A stretch of DNA of 64,000 bases from Polyodon spathula (taxonomy: Eukaryota; Chordata; Actinopteri; Acipenseriformes; Polyodontidae), in the NCBI RefSeq assembly GCF_017654505.1, contig NC_054547.1, forward strand, positions 27,301,475-27,365,474, given 5' to 3'. Shown here piece by piece: positions 54,294 to 64,000 of the stretch. A program made the position numbers and the translations under genes. Position 1 is the stretch's first letter, and each line of letters begins with the position of its first letter. Below the pieces are notes generated by a model that worked only from the letters and a program-made list of their open reading frames with translations, was not told the DNA's origin and did no database searches.

Positions 54294-57200
54294 AACCAAC
54301 CTTTTATCGTTTCTGGTTGTAATAGCATATTTGTGTAATACAAGACAATTATGTTTGTTGAAACAACAACATTACCTTCCAAAAAAAAAACAAAACAAAA
54401 AAAAAAAACAGCTTAATGTCCTTAACTATATGCATTTAAAAAGCAAGTTGTGATTGCCTGAGTACCTAAATATAAATATAGTATATATGTCCATCTAAAT
54501 GAATGCCTGTTGCTGTTACAAAGCTTCAAATAAATACCCCAGGAATGTATTATAGGAGCTACTTTGTGTACCATAGTGATTTCCTGTTAAATATGTAACA
54601 TAGTTTTTCTTTTCTTTTTTTAAATAGTGCACACTTAGAAAGAATAGTAATGTTTTGTGAACTTGGTGAATATGTTAGAAATATATTAATTCCAAAAAAA
54701 AAAAAAAAAAAAAAAAAGCAGAGCTGGTTGTGCGTGCTTGCCTGGTTTCAAAACTGGTTCTGCTGCTTGAGTGGCTATTTAGGTTACACATCACTACAGT
54801 TAATTCCCTATTGTGAACATTACAGTTATCTGAAACTGGTAGCTGCAAATTATGAGTGTTCTCTGTTGTTGCTCAAACTAGCAGGGTGTGTTCTTCAGTC
54901 AGCGGCACTGGAACCATTTTAAAATGTGGGTGCTGAAAGCCATTGAACAAAACTGTAACCCCTGTGTCTGATGGAAGCCATTCAAACCACCCACAGCACC
55001 CCTAGGTCCAGCGCCCCTGTCTTCAGTATTTATTAATCCTAAACATTTTTTTGCATAAGCACCCCTATGACATTTTGTTTGTGCACCTGAACCAAATTAA
55101 TTAATGCATTTGTGTCCAGTTTACCCCCTTTTGTTGCATGTTCATATTATTAAAACAGGAATTGGAGATGTAAATTTAAATTGCGCAATAGTGCTAACCT
55201 ATAGTAAACTGTATAAAAAAGAATGTTTGTTCCTGTTCCTGAGTCTTACAAAAAGTTACATTGCAATTGAGAAATAAAATAAAGTTCTTTGGGTTCCCAA
55301 GTGGTCCAGCTGGTAAGGGTTGTAGTGTGCAGGGTGAGTCCTGCAGGCAAGTGCAGTCAGCTAATTTGTTGATTTTTGCTACTGCAATATACATAGTATC
55401 ACACATTTAAGTATTGTTTTACCATTAATTTTACAAGATCGATACGCAGCAAACTATTTAATAGATTACAAAATAAATAAATAAATAAATACATAAAATG
55501 TGACAAACAGTCCCGAATGACACGTGTTTATACACTTTGTTTGCAAACACACTGTGCAAGAGTGTGGTTATTCAATAACACAGGACACAGGAAAGTGTAT
55601 TTGGAAAACACTGCACAGGTCCCCAGTTGTATTTAATTTCTTTTCTTTTAGCCCGCAGAGGGAGCTGTTGTCCATGGCTTGACTGCCAGTGCTGATAGAC
55701 AGGGCCACAGGAATATGACTTTCGGTAACAGTTCAGATGCGGACGCACTCACAGGTGCTCAAAAGAATAGGTGCTGCACTCGGCAGCGTTACCCCGACCG
55801 TCGTTATCCACACAGCCCGGGTCTCGTCCTACACTCACCGTTCCCTCAATCTGCACGTACTATTCGGGGTTCTGTCCAAATTGTTCCCTGCTCCTAAAAA
55901 TTCTTTTTTTTCTTTTTTTATTTATTTATTCATTTATTTAGCTCGTTCTTCTCCAGCCGTGCTTGGTCCTGCAGCCGAGCTTCTGCCAGCTGGCTTGTTT
56001 CGTCTCAGAGGGGCAGGCTGAGGGAACACCAGAGTGTTATTTTATTGGGTCAGCAATATCCCTGCCTCTCAGCTACTCAGAGAGAGGGAAGTCTGTTATA
56101 CAATGACATTAGAAATGCGTGTAGCAAAGGAGAAGCCATACTAATGGGGGATTTCAACTTCCCCCAAATAAAAATGGGAAAACCCGGTCGGTAGCACGAA
56201 GGATGAAATAGAAATGGTGGAAATGACAAATGACTGCTTCCTAACACAATTTGTCAAGGCACCGACTAGAGGGGAGGCATGTCTTGATTTAGTCTTTTCA
56301 AATAACGAGATAGAATAACTAAAACAGAGGTCAGAGAACCACTGGCAAACTCAGACCACAACATGGTCTCATTTGAAGTGTTTTTTAAAACCCCAAAAGT
56401 AATGACTAAAGCTAAGGTTTACAATTTTAGAAAAGCAAACTATGAAGGTATGAAACAGAAACTAACAGAAGTAGATTGGAGTAAAATAGAGAAAACACCC
56501 ACAGAAGAAGGATGGTGGTTCTTCAAAAATGTAGTACTAGAGGCGCAAAACAATTACATCCCTAAAGTAGACAAATCTAAATGTAAAACTAAATTGCCAA
56601 AATGGTTTAATAGATCAATTAAAAAAATATTCAGCGAAAAAAGGCACTTTACAGAGCATCAAAAAAGGACCAAAAAGGAAGTACACAGAAAGAGTACACA
56701 GAACTGCAAACGCAAGTCAAAAAGGAAGTTAGAAAGGCCAAGAGAGAAATAGAAATGAACATTGCTAAGGAAGCTAAAACCAATTCCAAAATGTTTTTCC
56801 AATATTACAACAGCAAGAGAACATTCAAAGAGGAGATTAAATGTTTAAGAGATACAAATGGCAAAATCGTAGATGAAGAAAAAAAAATAGCAAATATATT
56901 AAATGATTACTTTTCACAAGTTTTTACAAAGGAAGATACTGACAACATGCCCCACATGTCATCCAGTTCCTATCCAGTTTTAAATAACTTTAGCATAACT
57001 GAGGCAGAAGTGTTAAAGGGACTAGGAGCTCTTAAAATAAACAAATCCCCTGGGCCGGATGAGATCCTCCCAGTAGTACTCAAAGAAATGAAAGAAGTAA
57101 TTTACAAACCGCTAACCAAGATCATACAGCAGTCTCTTGACACAGGGGTGGTACCGACAGACTGGAAAATTGCAAACGTAATACCGATCCACAAAAAGGG

Positions 57201-60200
57201 AAACAAAACTGAACCAGGTAACTACAGACCAGTAAGCCTGACTTCTATTATATGCAAACTTATGGAAACTATAATAAGATCCAAAATGGAAAATTACCTA
57301 TATGGTAACAGGGTCCTGGGAGACAGTCAACATGGTTTTAGGAAAGGGAGATCGTGTCTAACTAACTTGCTTGATTTTTTTGAGGATGCAACATCGATAA
57401 TGGATAATTGCAAAGCATATGACATGGTTTATTTAGATTTCCAGAAAGCTTTTGACAAAGTCCCGCACAAAAGATTAATTCTCAAACTGAACGCAGTTGG
57501 GATTCAAGGAAACACATGTACATGGATTAGGGAGTGGTTAACATGTAGAAAACAGAAAGTACTGATTAGAGGAAAAACCTCAGAATGGAGTGTGGTAACC
57601 AGTGGTGTACCACAGGGATCAGTATTAGGTCCTCTGCCATTCCTAATCTACATTAATGATTTAGATTCTGGTATAGTAAGCAAACTTGTTAAATTTGCAG
57701 ATGACACAAAAGTAGGAGGAGTGGCAAACACTGTTGCAGCAGCAAAGGTCATTCAAAATGATCTAGACAAGATTCAGAACTGGGCAGACACATGGCAAAT
57801 GACATTTAATACAGAAAAGTGTAAGGTACTGCACAGAGGAAATAAAAATGTACATTATAAATATCATATGGGAGATACTGAAATTGGAGAAGGAATCTAT
57901 GAAAAAGACCTAGGAGTTTTTGTTGACTCAGAAATGTCTTCATCTAGACAATGTGGGGAAGCTATAAAAAAGGCTAACAGGATGCTCGGATACATTGTGA
58001 AAAGTGTTGAATTTAAATCAAGGGAAGTAATGTTAAAACTGTACAATGCACTTGTAAGACCTCATCTTGAATATTGTGTGTAGTTCTGGTCACCTCGCTA
58101 TAAAAAAGATATTGCTGCTCTAGAAAGAGTGCAAAGAAGAGCGACCAGAATTATTCCAGGCTTAAAAGGCATGTCATATGCAGACAGGCTAAAAGAATTG
58201 AATCTGTTCAGTCTTGAACAAAGAAGACTACGTGGCGACCTAATTCAAGCATTCAAAATTCTAAAAGGTATCGACAGTGTTGACCCAAGGGACTTTTTCA
58301 GCCTGAAAAAAGAAACAAGGACCAGGGGTTACAAATGAAGATTAGACAAAGGGGCATTCAGAACAGAAAATAGGAGGCACTTTTTTACATAGAGAATTGT
58401 GAGGGTCTGGAATCAATTCTCCAGTAATGTTGTTGAAGCTGACACCCTGGGATCCTTCAAGAAGCTGCTTGATGAGATTTTGGGATCAATAAGCTACTAA
58501 CAACCAAACGAGCAAGATGGGCCGAATGGCCTCCTCTCATTTGTAAACTTTCTTACGTTCTTATGTTCTTATGAAAGCCAACACACCCTCTTTCCCACCT
58601 CTATGTGTCACTGCCTTGACCGACAGGCGGATATTATAAGGCTGCTGCTCTCTTCCTGCAGCAATATGAATGCACCAGAAGAGTCAGCACAGATCTCCCC
58701 CCTGTTACATACCCTCCCCCTCAGAATGGCACCACTGGTCCATTTGAAAATCCTACACCCCCATGCATTGTTATCCTTCATCTGGTGAAGCCATGCTAAG
58801 GGGGCATGATCTTTAACCAGGGTGAAGTGTTGCCCCAGGAGGTAGTACCGGAGTGACTTGACTGCCCATTTTACTGTGAGACACTCTTTCTCGATAGTAC
58901 TATATTTTTTCTCACATGGAAGGAGCTTTCTGCTGATATACAGGACCTGGTGCTCGCTTCCCCGCACCTCCTGAGACAATACTGCCGAGACCTGTCTCTG
59001 ATGCATCCGTCTGTAGGGTGAACCTCCTACTGAAATCAAGACTGCATAGCACTGGTTTGCTACACAGCCTTCGCTTCAGAGCAAGACAGGCTCTCTGGCA
59101 TGGCTCCGTCCACTGAACCATATTTGGGGCAGCATTCCAGGTGAGGTCTGTCAAGGGAGTAGCGAGTGTGGCAAAGCTCGGGATGAACTGCCGATAATAG
59201 CCCGCTAGTCCCAAGAAAGAGCGCACCTGGGTTTTGGTCGTAGGGACTGACCAGTCAGCCATGGCTTTCACCTTAGCAATCAGCGGTCGATACCCCAAAT
59301 ACTCTGACTCATAACAGGAACAGCCAGCCCCAGGCGATGCGGAGCAACAGGCAGCCCCAGGCGATGCTCAGCAACAGGCAGCCCCAGGTGATGCTCAGCA
59401 ACAGGCAGCCCTAGGCGATGGGGAGCAACAAGCAGCCCCAGGCAATGCAGACGTGGCATCCCTGGGCGGTGCGAGGCAGGCCAATGATGAAGGGAGAGGC
59501 AGCTCCTGCTTCTCTCCCTCTAGTGGGGAGGAGACAGAGGCAGCTCCTGCTGCTCTGCTCCTGGTGGTGGTGGAGACAGAGGCAGCTCCTGCTCCTCTTC
59601 TCCAGGTGGTGATGGTGGTGGAGACAGAGGCAACTCCTGCTGCTCCTCCCCTTCTTGCGGTGAAGGCGACAGGGTCTCCTCCCCTTCTTACGGTGAAGGC
59701 GGCAGGGGCTCCTCCCCCTCTGGCTGCAGTGGGGAAACCAGCAGGTATTGTCCCTCTGCTGGTGGAGGTAGGATCTGCACACAGTCCTCCCACAGCGGTG
59801 GAGGCTGAACCAGCAGACACATCCCTCTGCTATTGGGTTCCTGGGCTGTTGACACACCAACTCCCCTCTTGGGCTGTGGACGTTCGGGCTTCTCCCACTC
59901 AGACGCAGGACATTCGGGCTTCTCCCTCTTGGGCTGTGGACACACAGACTTTTCCCACTCCAGGTCTGTGTCCCCTCTCCAGCAGCTGTAAGACCACTCT
60001 TCTTCAGGGAGGGGGCAATTAACTGGGAAATGCCCCTACTCCCCACAGATGCAGCAACAGTAGGTCTTGCCTGTGTTGTGGAGGAGGGCTTCCCAGCTTA
60101 TCTCCTCCTGTGCCTGTTGTTTGCAGCTGCTGCTGTCTCCTTCCCATCCTCCTCTTTCCTCCCATCCTCTCTTACTCCACACATAATAATAAAAAAATAA

Positions 60201-63200
60201 AAAAAACGAAAAAACCATTATCTGAAGTATCTCTTCTGGGCTGAGTCCAGGAGGTGCTGATAATCTCACCCCTACACCACATGTGGTAGGAAATGGCTGA
60301 GTGGCGATGTCAGACCAGAAGGATGAACTGAAAACACAAACAGGCAGGTACTGCTGTTCAAAAAGATGTGCTGGGCACCGTTTATTTTCAATAACAAAAA
60401 AATCAAGTAATTATTTAATTATTTTTTTTTAAATTTCTTTCTCCTCTCGCTCTCCCGTTCTCCACTTCTGAACACACCACCTTGAGAGGAGAGAGCTGCA
60501 GGTATTTATACAGATGACCATGCATGAGGTTAATCAATCCTGGCAGAGGATGAGTTACTCCCTCGCCTCCGCCAGAACACGTTTCAAAACCTTCAGTAGC
60601 TCATTGGCAACTGATTTAGCAGACGCAGAGCAAAGGGGAGTGGTCTCTGGATAAAGCTTAGCGTAATCCAATATGACCAATAGGTGTCTGTATCCTGCAG
60701 CACTCTGCTCCAGCGGTGCAACTAAATCCATTCCAGTACGTTCAAACTGAGCTTCCACTAGGGACAATGGCACCAATGTAGCTCGTGGGACGACTCTAGG
60801 GCTAGCCTTTGACTACTCCCCACAGCGTTCGCGTAAATTCCTGACGTCACCATCCAGCTCCAGCCAATAAAATCGTGTCACAAGCCTAGCTTTGGTCTTG
60901 TCCCTTCCCAAATGATCAGACAGGGGAACAGTGTGAGCCAGCTGCAGCAAATCATCCTTAAAGGGCTGAGAAATGAACAACTGGTGACACACTTCTCCGG
61001 ACTGTGGTAATTTCTCAACACGGTACAAGAGGTCTCGATTAATTTCAAAGTGAGGGTACTCGACGGTGCAACTGGGCTCGACCACCTAACAATTAACCAC
61101 AGCTGCTTGGTCAAAGAGCCTGTCCAGCACGTCGTCACGCCCTTGTTCGAGTCGGAAGTCACGGGAACGAGCTAAGGATTAGGTCAGACTCTTCACCAAT
61201 TGTCCACACCTGAAACTACTCGGATTCCCCTCCACTGCCAGCCCTCATTCTTAGCGGCCCGGCATTTCCGTTTAGTTTTTCAGGGGTTGCTAAAGGGCTA
61301 GATCTCTCCATTTACTTCTTCCTTCTTAGCCAAAAGGGAGGAAGGGGCCATCACAGCAGCCAACCAATCTTTGAACTGTTTACAGTCCCACCCCAGAACG
61401 ACAGCTACTGCAACCCAGTTGCGCTCGCGTCACCTGCTGGCCAATTTTTTAATTCACAAACATCATGGGATAAGTGTGCACATCCCCATGAATACATTTA
61501 ACCTGTCCCGTTATTTGCTTATGCCCCGGTGAGATTAAGCTCTATTATATTAGGGATTGACCACACCGTGAGAGTTGTGTATCATCCATTGACACAGGAA
61601 TAACAAAACTCGTTTGCTGGAGTGACTGATGGAATGGAACAGTCTTACCTGGTTGGATGAGGTCTATGTGGCTCACCTCTCCGCTTGTTCCACGCATGGG
61701 TGAACTGGTTTCTTCAGCAGGAGGTTGAAACACAGGAAACGTCAAAGGGGCTCGACGGTAGAGTAGCCAAGTGAGACCCTGGTCCAACACCGCAGCAGCC
61801 CGTGGGTGACCCCACCCTGCCCTGGATCTCGAGCTGGGAGCTCCCACCACCACACTCTGTCCATAGACCTGGCTACCCCTTCCCTCCAGTCCCTTCACCC
61901 TCCATGGGAGAAGTAGAGGGGGTGATGTTGGAGTAATGCTTTTTCCAGGCAGCTTATATTTGATTATCAAAAGAAACCTACCACTTACATTTGGATATAA
62001 TTCACTAGATGTGGTCGAAAAAGGACAAACTCTGTTTAAAGAGTAGGTGCAGTGAATTTTTATTGTACTGATTAACAATTGGCATCACGAAGATGCTGTA
62101 AAATGATCTGTCAATCTTGGGCAGGTGTTGTGACTTTGGGTGTCACAGTTCATGACCTGTCATTGACAGAGTGTGTCTGGTTATACCGTCATGCGAGGTT
62201 TGCAATTGCTGGCTATAAGCACTCAAGACTGCGAGTCACAATATTCTGTCCTAGTCCAGCTTCCAACATGCCAACTGCACAAAGGTGCTGCTCTCTTTAC
62301 AGACGTGACAAATTGGTGTTTTTCTGTGATTTTCTTTATTTCTTCAAGCTGTAATTAAAAATCTGAAATCACTCCATCTCCAATCAACTGACTCACTAAT
62401 TAGGTGATTAAGTGCATGTGCTTCAGTCATAGTCACACATGTGTGTCATGGTCAAGAGAATAAAAAGAAACCAAAAACATTTCATCAATGTCCATTATTT
62501 ATATACCTTATTTTTTATATAGAAAAATAAATATTTTTAAAATAGTGACAAGTTTATTCTGATGCTCGGTGTGTATATAGACAGACCTCACTGAAGATGT
62601 TTCTAAATTAGATTTTGGCCAAAAGAAGTGAAACAATGAAAATGTGAATTCATAAATCTGAATTTGGATTTATATTTGGTCTTTCTGTTTTAATGCAGCT
62701 GAGACAACCACTCCAGACTATACAGCAACACTCGTCACAGAGCCATCAACAGCAGCATCTACAACAGGTAAAGTTCAAGACATTAGACACAAGAAGATGT
62801 CTTCGTAGAATTTTGTATGAATAAATATCTGATCTTTATTGCTGCAGCGGAGAAAACCACCACTGAAAGAATAACATCACCACAAACCACAAAAATCCCA
62901 ACAGTTGCATGTACAACAGGTAAAATGATTGACATGAGGAAAATAATTTGGCTATAAAAACAACTTTCTGAAGATGTTAGTAAATTGAATTTTTAACTAA
63001 TATTTGGTCTTTTTTCTTGCAGCTGAGACAACCTCTACAGAAGGAAAAACACAAGCTATTGTCACAGAATCAACAACGGCAGCTTCCACAACAGGTATTG
63101 GCATAACAGAAATAGCTGAAAAGATTATATTGTGAATTCATAGATCTGAATTTGGATATATATTTGGTCCTTCTGTTTTATTTCAGCTGAGACAACCACT

Positions 63201-63916
63201 CCAGAAGATACAAAAACACTTGCCACAGAGCCATCAACAGCTGCATCTACAACAGGTAAAGTTCAAGACATTAGACACAAGAAGATGTCTTCGTAGAATT
63301 TTGTATGAATAAATATCTCATCTTTATTGCTGCAGCGGAGAAAACCACCACTGAAAGAATAACATCACCACAAACCACAAAAATCCCAACAGTTGCATGT
63401 ACAACAGGTAAAATACCTGACATGAGGAATATAATTTCAGCTATAGACACAACTCTGTGATGATGTTAGTAAATTGAATTTTTAACTAATATTTGGTCTT
63501 TTTTCTTGCAGCTGAGACAACCTCTACAGAAGGAAAAACACAAGCTATTGTCACAGAATCAACAACGGCAGCTTCCACAACAGGTATTGGAATGACAGAA
63601 ATAGCTGAAAAGATTATACTGTGAATTCATAGATCTGAATTTGGATATATATTTGGTCCTTCTGTTTTATTTCAGATGAGACAACCACTCCAGAAGATAC
63701 AAAAACACTCGACACAGAGCCATCATCATCAGCATCTACAACAGGTAAAGTTCAAGGCATGGGATACACAAGACCAACAAGAAATTACTTCACAGAATCT
63801 TTTCAGTCTAACTGTGAATTGAAATCTGATGTTTTTTCCTACAGAGGAGAAAAGCACCACTGAAAAATTAACAACACCACAAACCACAGAACCCCCAACA
63901 GTGGCATTCACAACAG
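53470..63916 (+). CDS. 5' part of a mucin-like gene (MUC4 position), exons separated by short introns
   Basis: The signal-peptide exon ends in phase 1. The repeat exons at 62699-63916 are all phase 1-1, so they join without breaking the frame. The product is a Thr/Ser/Pro-rich, presumably O-glycosylated ectodomain with ~23-24-residue repeats. No transmembrane, EGF, NIDO, AMOP or VWD segment lies in the window because the gene continues to the right. In mammals MUC4 follows TNK2 in the same orientation, so orthology to MUC4 is plausible but not shown. The long first intron (53522-62698) holds a CR1 LINE and a composite gypsy remnant. Confidence 0.6.
53522..56084. other. First intron of the mucin-like gene, left part
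   Basis: AT-rich sequence with (TTA)n at 54238-54292, poly(A) at 54694-54717 and an AAAT tetranucleotide tract at about 55470-55495. The segment 55630-56040 is GC-richer, with a short open frame I do not recognise. No exon with phase-1 ends was found. Confidence 0.5.
54238..54292. repeat. (TTA)n microsatellite
   Basis: Uninterrupted trinucleotide tract of about 54 bp. Confidence 0.95.
56085..58573 (+). mobile_element. CR1-clade LINE, 5'-truncated, inactivated
   Basis: Begins inside the endonuclease (AILMGDFNFPQIKM), passes the conserved SDHNMVSFEV motif and runs through reverse transcriptase to a 3' UTR with 'gagcaagatgggccgaatgg'. It ends in octamer repeats of the type ttcttatg. Short 8-bp terminal repeats instead of poly(A) are typical of CR1. 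It lies in the same orientation as the mucin-like gene, within its first intron. Confidence 0.93.
56363..58338 (+). pseudogene. CR1 ORF2: endonuclease end and reverse transcriptase
   Basis: The endonuclease-RT linker is open at 56363-56752. A one-base shift at about 56740-56755 then leads to the RT frame 56755-58083. RT motifs include KSPGPDEILP, NYRPVSLTSI, SQHGFRKGRSCLTNLL, YLDFQKAFDKVPH, GVPQGSVLGP and the active site FADDTK. TAG at 58081-58083 (normally Gln before FWSP) interrupts the C-terminus, which continues in frame with QRRATRIIPGLK and LEQRRLRGDLIQAFKIL. Confidence 0.93.
58608..59298 (-). pseudogene. RT thumb and RNase H fragment of the composite element
   Basis: Contains VRSFLGLAGYYRQFIPSFAT, LQTDASETGLGSIVS, a second-frame piece VLYISRKLLPCEKKYSTIEK, ECLTVKWAVKSLRYYLL and DHAPLAWLHQM. 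A frame change at about 58950-59030 splits the RNase H. The RT palm and fingers are absent. Confidence 0.87.
59320..60100 (-). pseudogene. gag C-terminal fragment: zinc knuckle and proline/glutamate-rich tail
   Basis: Near 60010-60050 the minus strand reads a CCHC-like knuckle (CCICGE, stop, GHFPVNCPL). It is followed by a tail of PKREKPE and PEGEEPLPPSP type repeats. The left end is a 27-bp tandem repeat (59328-59450). The opposite strand is also largely open here because the repeats lack stops, but I consider the minus strand the coding one because of the knuckle. The capsid part is missing. Confidence 0.6.
59328..59450. repeat. 27-bp tandem repeat, about 4.5 copies
   Basis: Units beginning ccccaggcgatg...gcaacaggcag at 59328, 59355, 59382 and 59409, with a partial fifth at 59436. 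Each differs at a few bases. The unit is a multiple of three, so it preserves frame on both strands. Confidence 0.9.
60292..60545 (-). mobile_element. LTR-like block inside the composite element
   Basis: Starts 'tgtggtaggaaatggctgag' and shares 'gatgtcagaccaga' with the LTR-like remnant at 2156. It also has a TATA-like 'gtatttata' near 60502. The gag fragment lies immediately inside it in minus orientation, as expected for a 5' LTR. No partner LTR or target duplication was found. Confidence 0.45.
60555..61162 (-). pseudogene. Integrase fragment of the composite element
   Basis: The zinc-binding part (LLQLAHTVPLSDHLGRDKTK, FYWLELDGDVRNLRERC) has a preceding domain YPHFEINRDLLYRVEK. The first core Asp is in FERTGMDLVAPL and the core continues YRHLLVILDYAKLYPETTPL. 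It ends before the second Asp. Frames change at about 60780-60815. Confidence 0.85.
61400..61940 (-). pseudogene. Protease-region remnant of the composite element
   Basis: At about 61440-61495 the minus strand reads GQVKCIHGDVHTYPMMFVN, corresponding to the CIHGD...TYP segment of the protease in the element at 10335-10709. Weaker similarity continues to VAVAVVLGWDC. The region further right (61545-61940) is open in the minus frame but not recognised. Confidence 0.55.
61941..62698. other. First intron of the mucin-like gene, right part
   Basis: AT-rich sequence without recognised elements. The last ~50 bp (from about 62649) are a copy of the intron segment that precedes exons at 63187 and 63676. 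Confidence 0.6.
62699..62767 (+). CDS. Mucin repeat exon a (type A, 69 nt)
   Basis: The acceptor 'taatgcag' ends at 62698 and the donor 'acag|gtaaag' follows 62767. Phase 1-1, 23 codons: ETTTPDYTATLVTEPSTAAS and TT. Ten of the residues are Thr or Ser, with no Cys and no N-glycosylation site. It is the first exon of repeat block 1. Confidence 0.8.
62848..62919 (+). CDS. Mucin repeat exon b (type B, 72 nt)
   Basis: The acceptor 'gctgcag' ends at 62847 and the donor 'acag|gtaaaa' follows 62919. Phase 1-1: EKTTTERITSPQTTKIPTVA then CTT. It contains one Cys, unusual for a mucin repeat. The exon is identical to exon e at 63336-63407. Confidence 0.8.
63023..63094 (+). CDS. Mucin repeat exon c (type C, 72 nt)
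   Basis: The acceptor 'ttgcag' ends at 63022 and the donor 'acag|gtattg' follows 63094. Phase 1-1: ETTSTEGKTQAIVTESTTAA then STT. The exon is identical to exon f at 63512-63583. Confidence 0.8.
63187..63255 (+). CDS. Mucin repeat exon d (type A, 69 nt)
   Basis: The acceptor 'tttcag' ends at 63186 and the donor 'acag|gtaaag' follows 63255. Phase 1-1: ETTTPEDTKTLATEPSTAAS then TT. It starts repeat block 2, 488 bp after exon a. Confidence 0.8.
63336..63407 (+). CDS. Mucin repeat exon e (type B, 72 nt)
   Basis: The acceptor 'gctgcag' ends at 63335 and the donor 'acag|gtaaaa' follows 63407. The coding sequence is identical to exon b, including the single Cys. Confidence 0.8.
63512..63583 (+). 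CDS. Mucin repeat exon f (type C, 72 nt)
   Basis: The acceptor 'ttgcag' ends at 63511 and the donor 'acag|gtattg' follows 63583. The coding sequence is identical to exon c. Confidence 0.8.
63676..63744 (+). CDS. Mucin repeat exon g (type A, 69 nt)
   Basis: The acceptor 'tttcag' ends at 63675 and the donor 'acag|gtaaag' follows 63744. Phase 1-1: ETTTPEDTKTLDTEPSSSAS then TT. It starts block 3, 489 bp after exon d. The leading split codon gives Asp instead of Ala. Confidence 0.8.
63845..63916 (+). CDS. Mucin repeat exon h (type B, 72 nt)
   Basis: The acceptor 'cctacag' ends at 63844 and the donor 'acag|gtaaaa' follows 63916. Phase 1-1: EKSTTEKLTTPQTTEPPTVA then FTT. It is more diverged than b and e; the Cys is replaced by Phe. 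The next exon (type C) should lie at about 64,020, just beyond the window. Confidence 0.78.
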
Positions 63917-64000
63917 GTAAAACACCTGACATAAGATATATATTTCAGCTATAGACAAAACTCTGTGAAGAAGTTTGCAAATTCCATTTTAAACTAATAT

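Larger units (their letters stand above)
58600..61940 (-). mobile_element. Composite of decayed Gmr1-like/gypsy retrotransposon fragments
   Basis: In minus orientation, from right to left: protease remnant (about 61.4-61.56 kb), integrase zinc finger and core (61162-60555), an LTR-like block (60545-60292), a gag zinc knuckle with a long Pro/Glu-rich tail (about 60100-59320), then RT thumb plus RNase H (59298-58608). Protease-integrase-RT is again the Gmr1 order. The LTR-gag piece in the middle looks like a nested insertion or recombination product. All parts are broken. The right limit is approximate. Confidence 0.7.
62649..64000 (+). repeat. Tandem array of ~488-bp three-exon blocks
   Basis: Exons a, d and g start 488 and 489 bp apart. 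Intron lengths repeat as 80/103/92, then 80/104/92, then 100. Intron sequences are also conserved between blocks, for example 'tctgaatttgga' before each type A exon. The array therefore grew by duplication of whole exon-intron blocks and continues past the right edge. Confidence 0.92.

Noticed and set aside
61545..62078. Minus frame of 177 codons
   Set aside because: It starts outside and ends next to the decayed protease remnant. Composition and lack of motifs give no support for a host gene.

Overview
This is vertebrate genomic DNA. It has long introns with GT/AG boundaries, many microsatellites, and vertebrate-type LINE, LTR and DNA transposons. I infer a non-teleost ray-finned fish, most likely a sturgeon or paddlefish. 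The grounds are the CR1-type LINE tails containing 'gcaagatgggc', the Tc1-like elements typical of fish, and a Gmr1-like LTR retrotransposon. The species is not proven by the sequence.

The one complete gene is TNK2 (ACK1, activated CDC42 kinase), on the + strand from 6059 to 35929. I could place fifteen exons with canonical splice sites. The reading frame closes exactly to 1083 codons with the cassette exon, or 1068 without it. All the known modules are present in order: SAM-like N-terminus, tyrosine kinase, SH3, CRIB, clathrin box, PPAY motif, Mig6-homology region and the C-terminal UBA region. A candidate alternative upstream exon (5516-5616) would extend the N-terminus in frame.

Downstream, from about 53.3 kb to the end of the window, is the 5' part of a second + strand gene. 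It has a TATA-like box, a short signal-peptide exon (53470-53521, ending in phase 1) and, after a transposon-filled intron, a tandem array of at least eight tiny Thr/Ser/Pro-rich exons of 69 or 72 nt (62699-63916). All are phase 1-1 and arranged as a repeating three-exon block of about 488 bp. In mammals MUC4 lies directly downstream of TNK2 in the same orientation, so this is a good candidate for a fish MUC4-like membrane or secreted mucin. The gene runs off the right edge.

The rest is mobile DNA. A nearly full-length LTR retrotransposon (6527-12365, minus strand, 739-bp LTRs, perfect 5-bp target duplication) sits in the first coding intron of TNK2. Its integrase precedes its reverse transcriptase (the Gmr1 order) and its Gag carries a SCAN-like capsid segment. 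A second, truncated relative (47211-49318) and a third, rearranged one (58600-61940) follow. There are two solo LTRs in opposite orientation (14886-15517, 20298-20953) and three Tc1-like transposons (22744-24358, 39963-41153, 49413-50951), all with dead transposases and intact TA-flanked ends. There is also a TA-flanked element with 26-bp termini (51002-53050), a CR1 LINE (about 56085-58573), L2-type LINE tails, a Harbinger remnant, an AT-rich hairpin element, and an unusual palindromic GATATC-rich repeat (about 44697-45295). I saw no RNA genes or CRISPR arrays. I saw no previously undescribed multigene system. The most original items are the exon-per-repeat mucin array, the Gmr1/SCAN element and the GATATC hairpin block.
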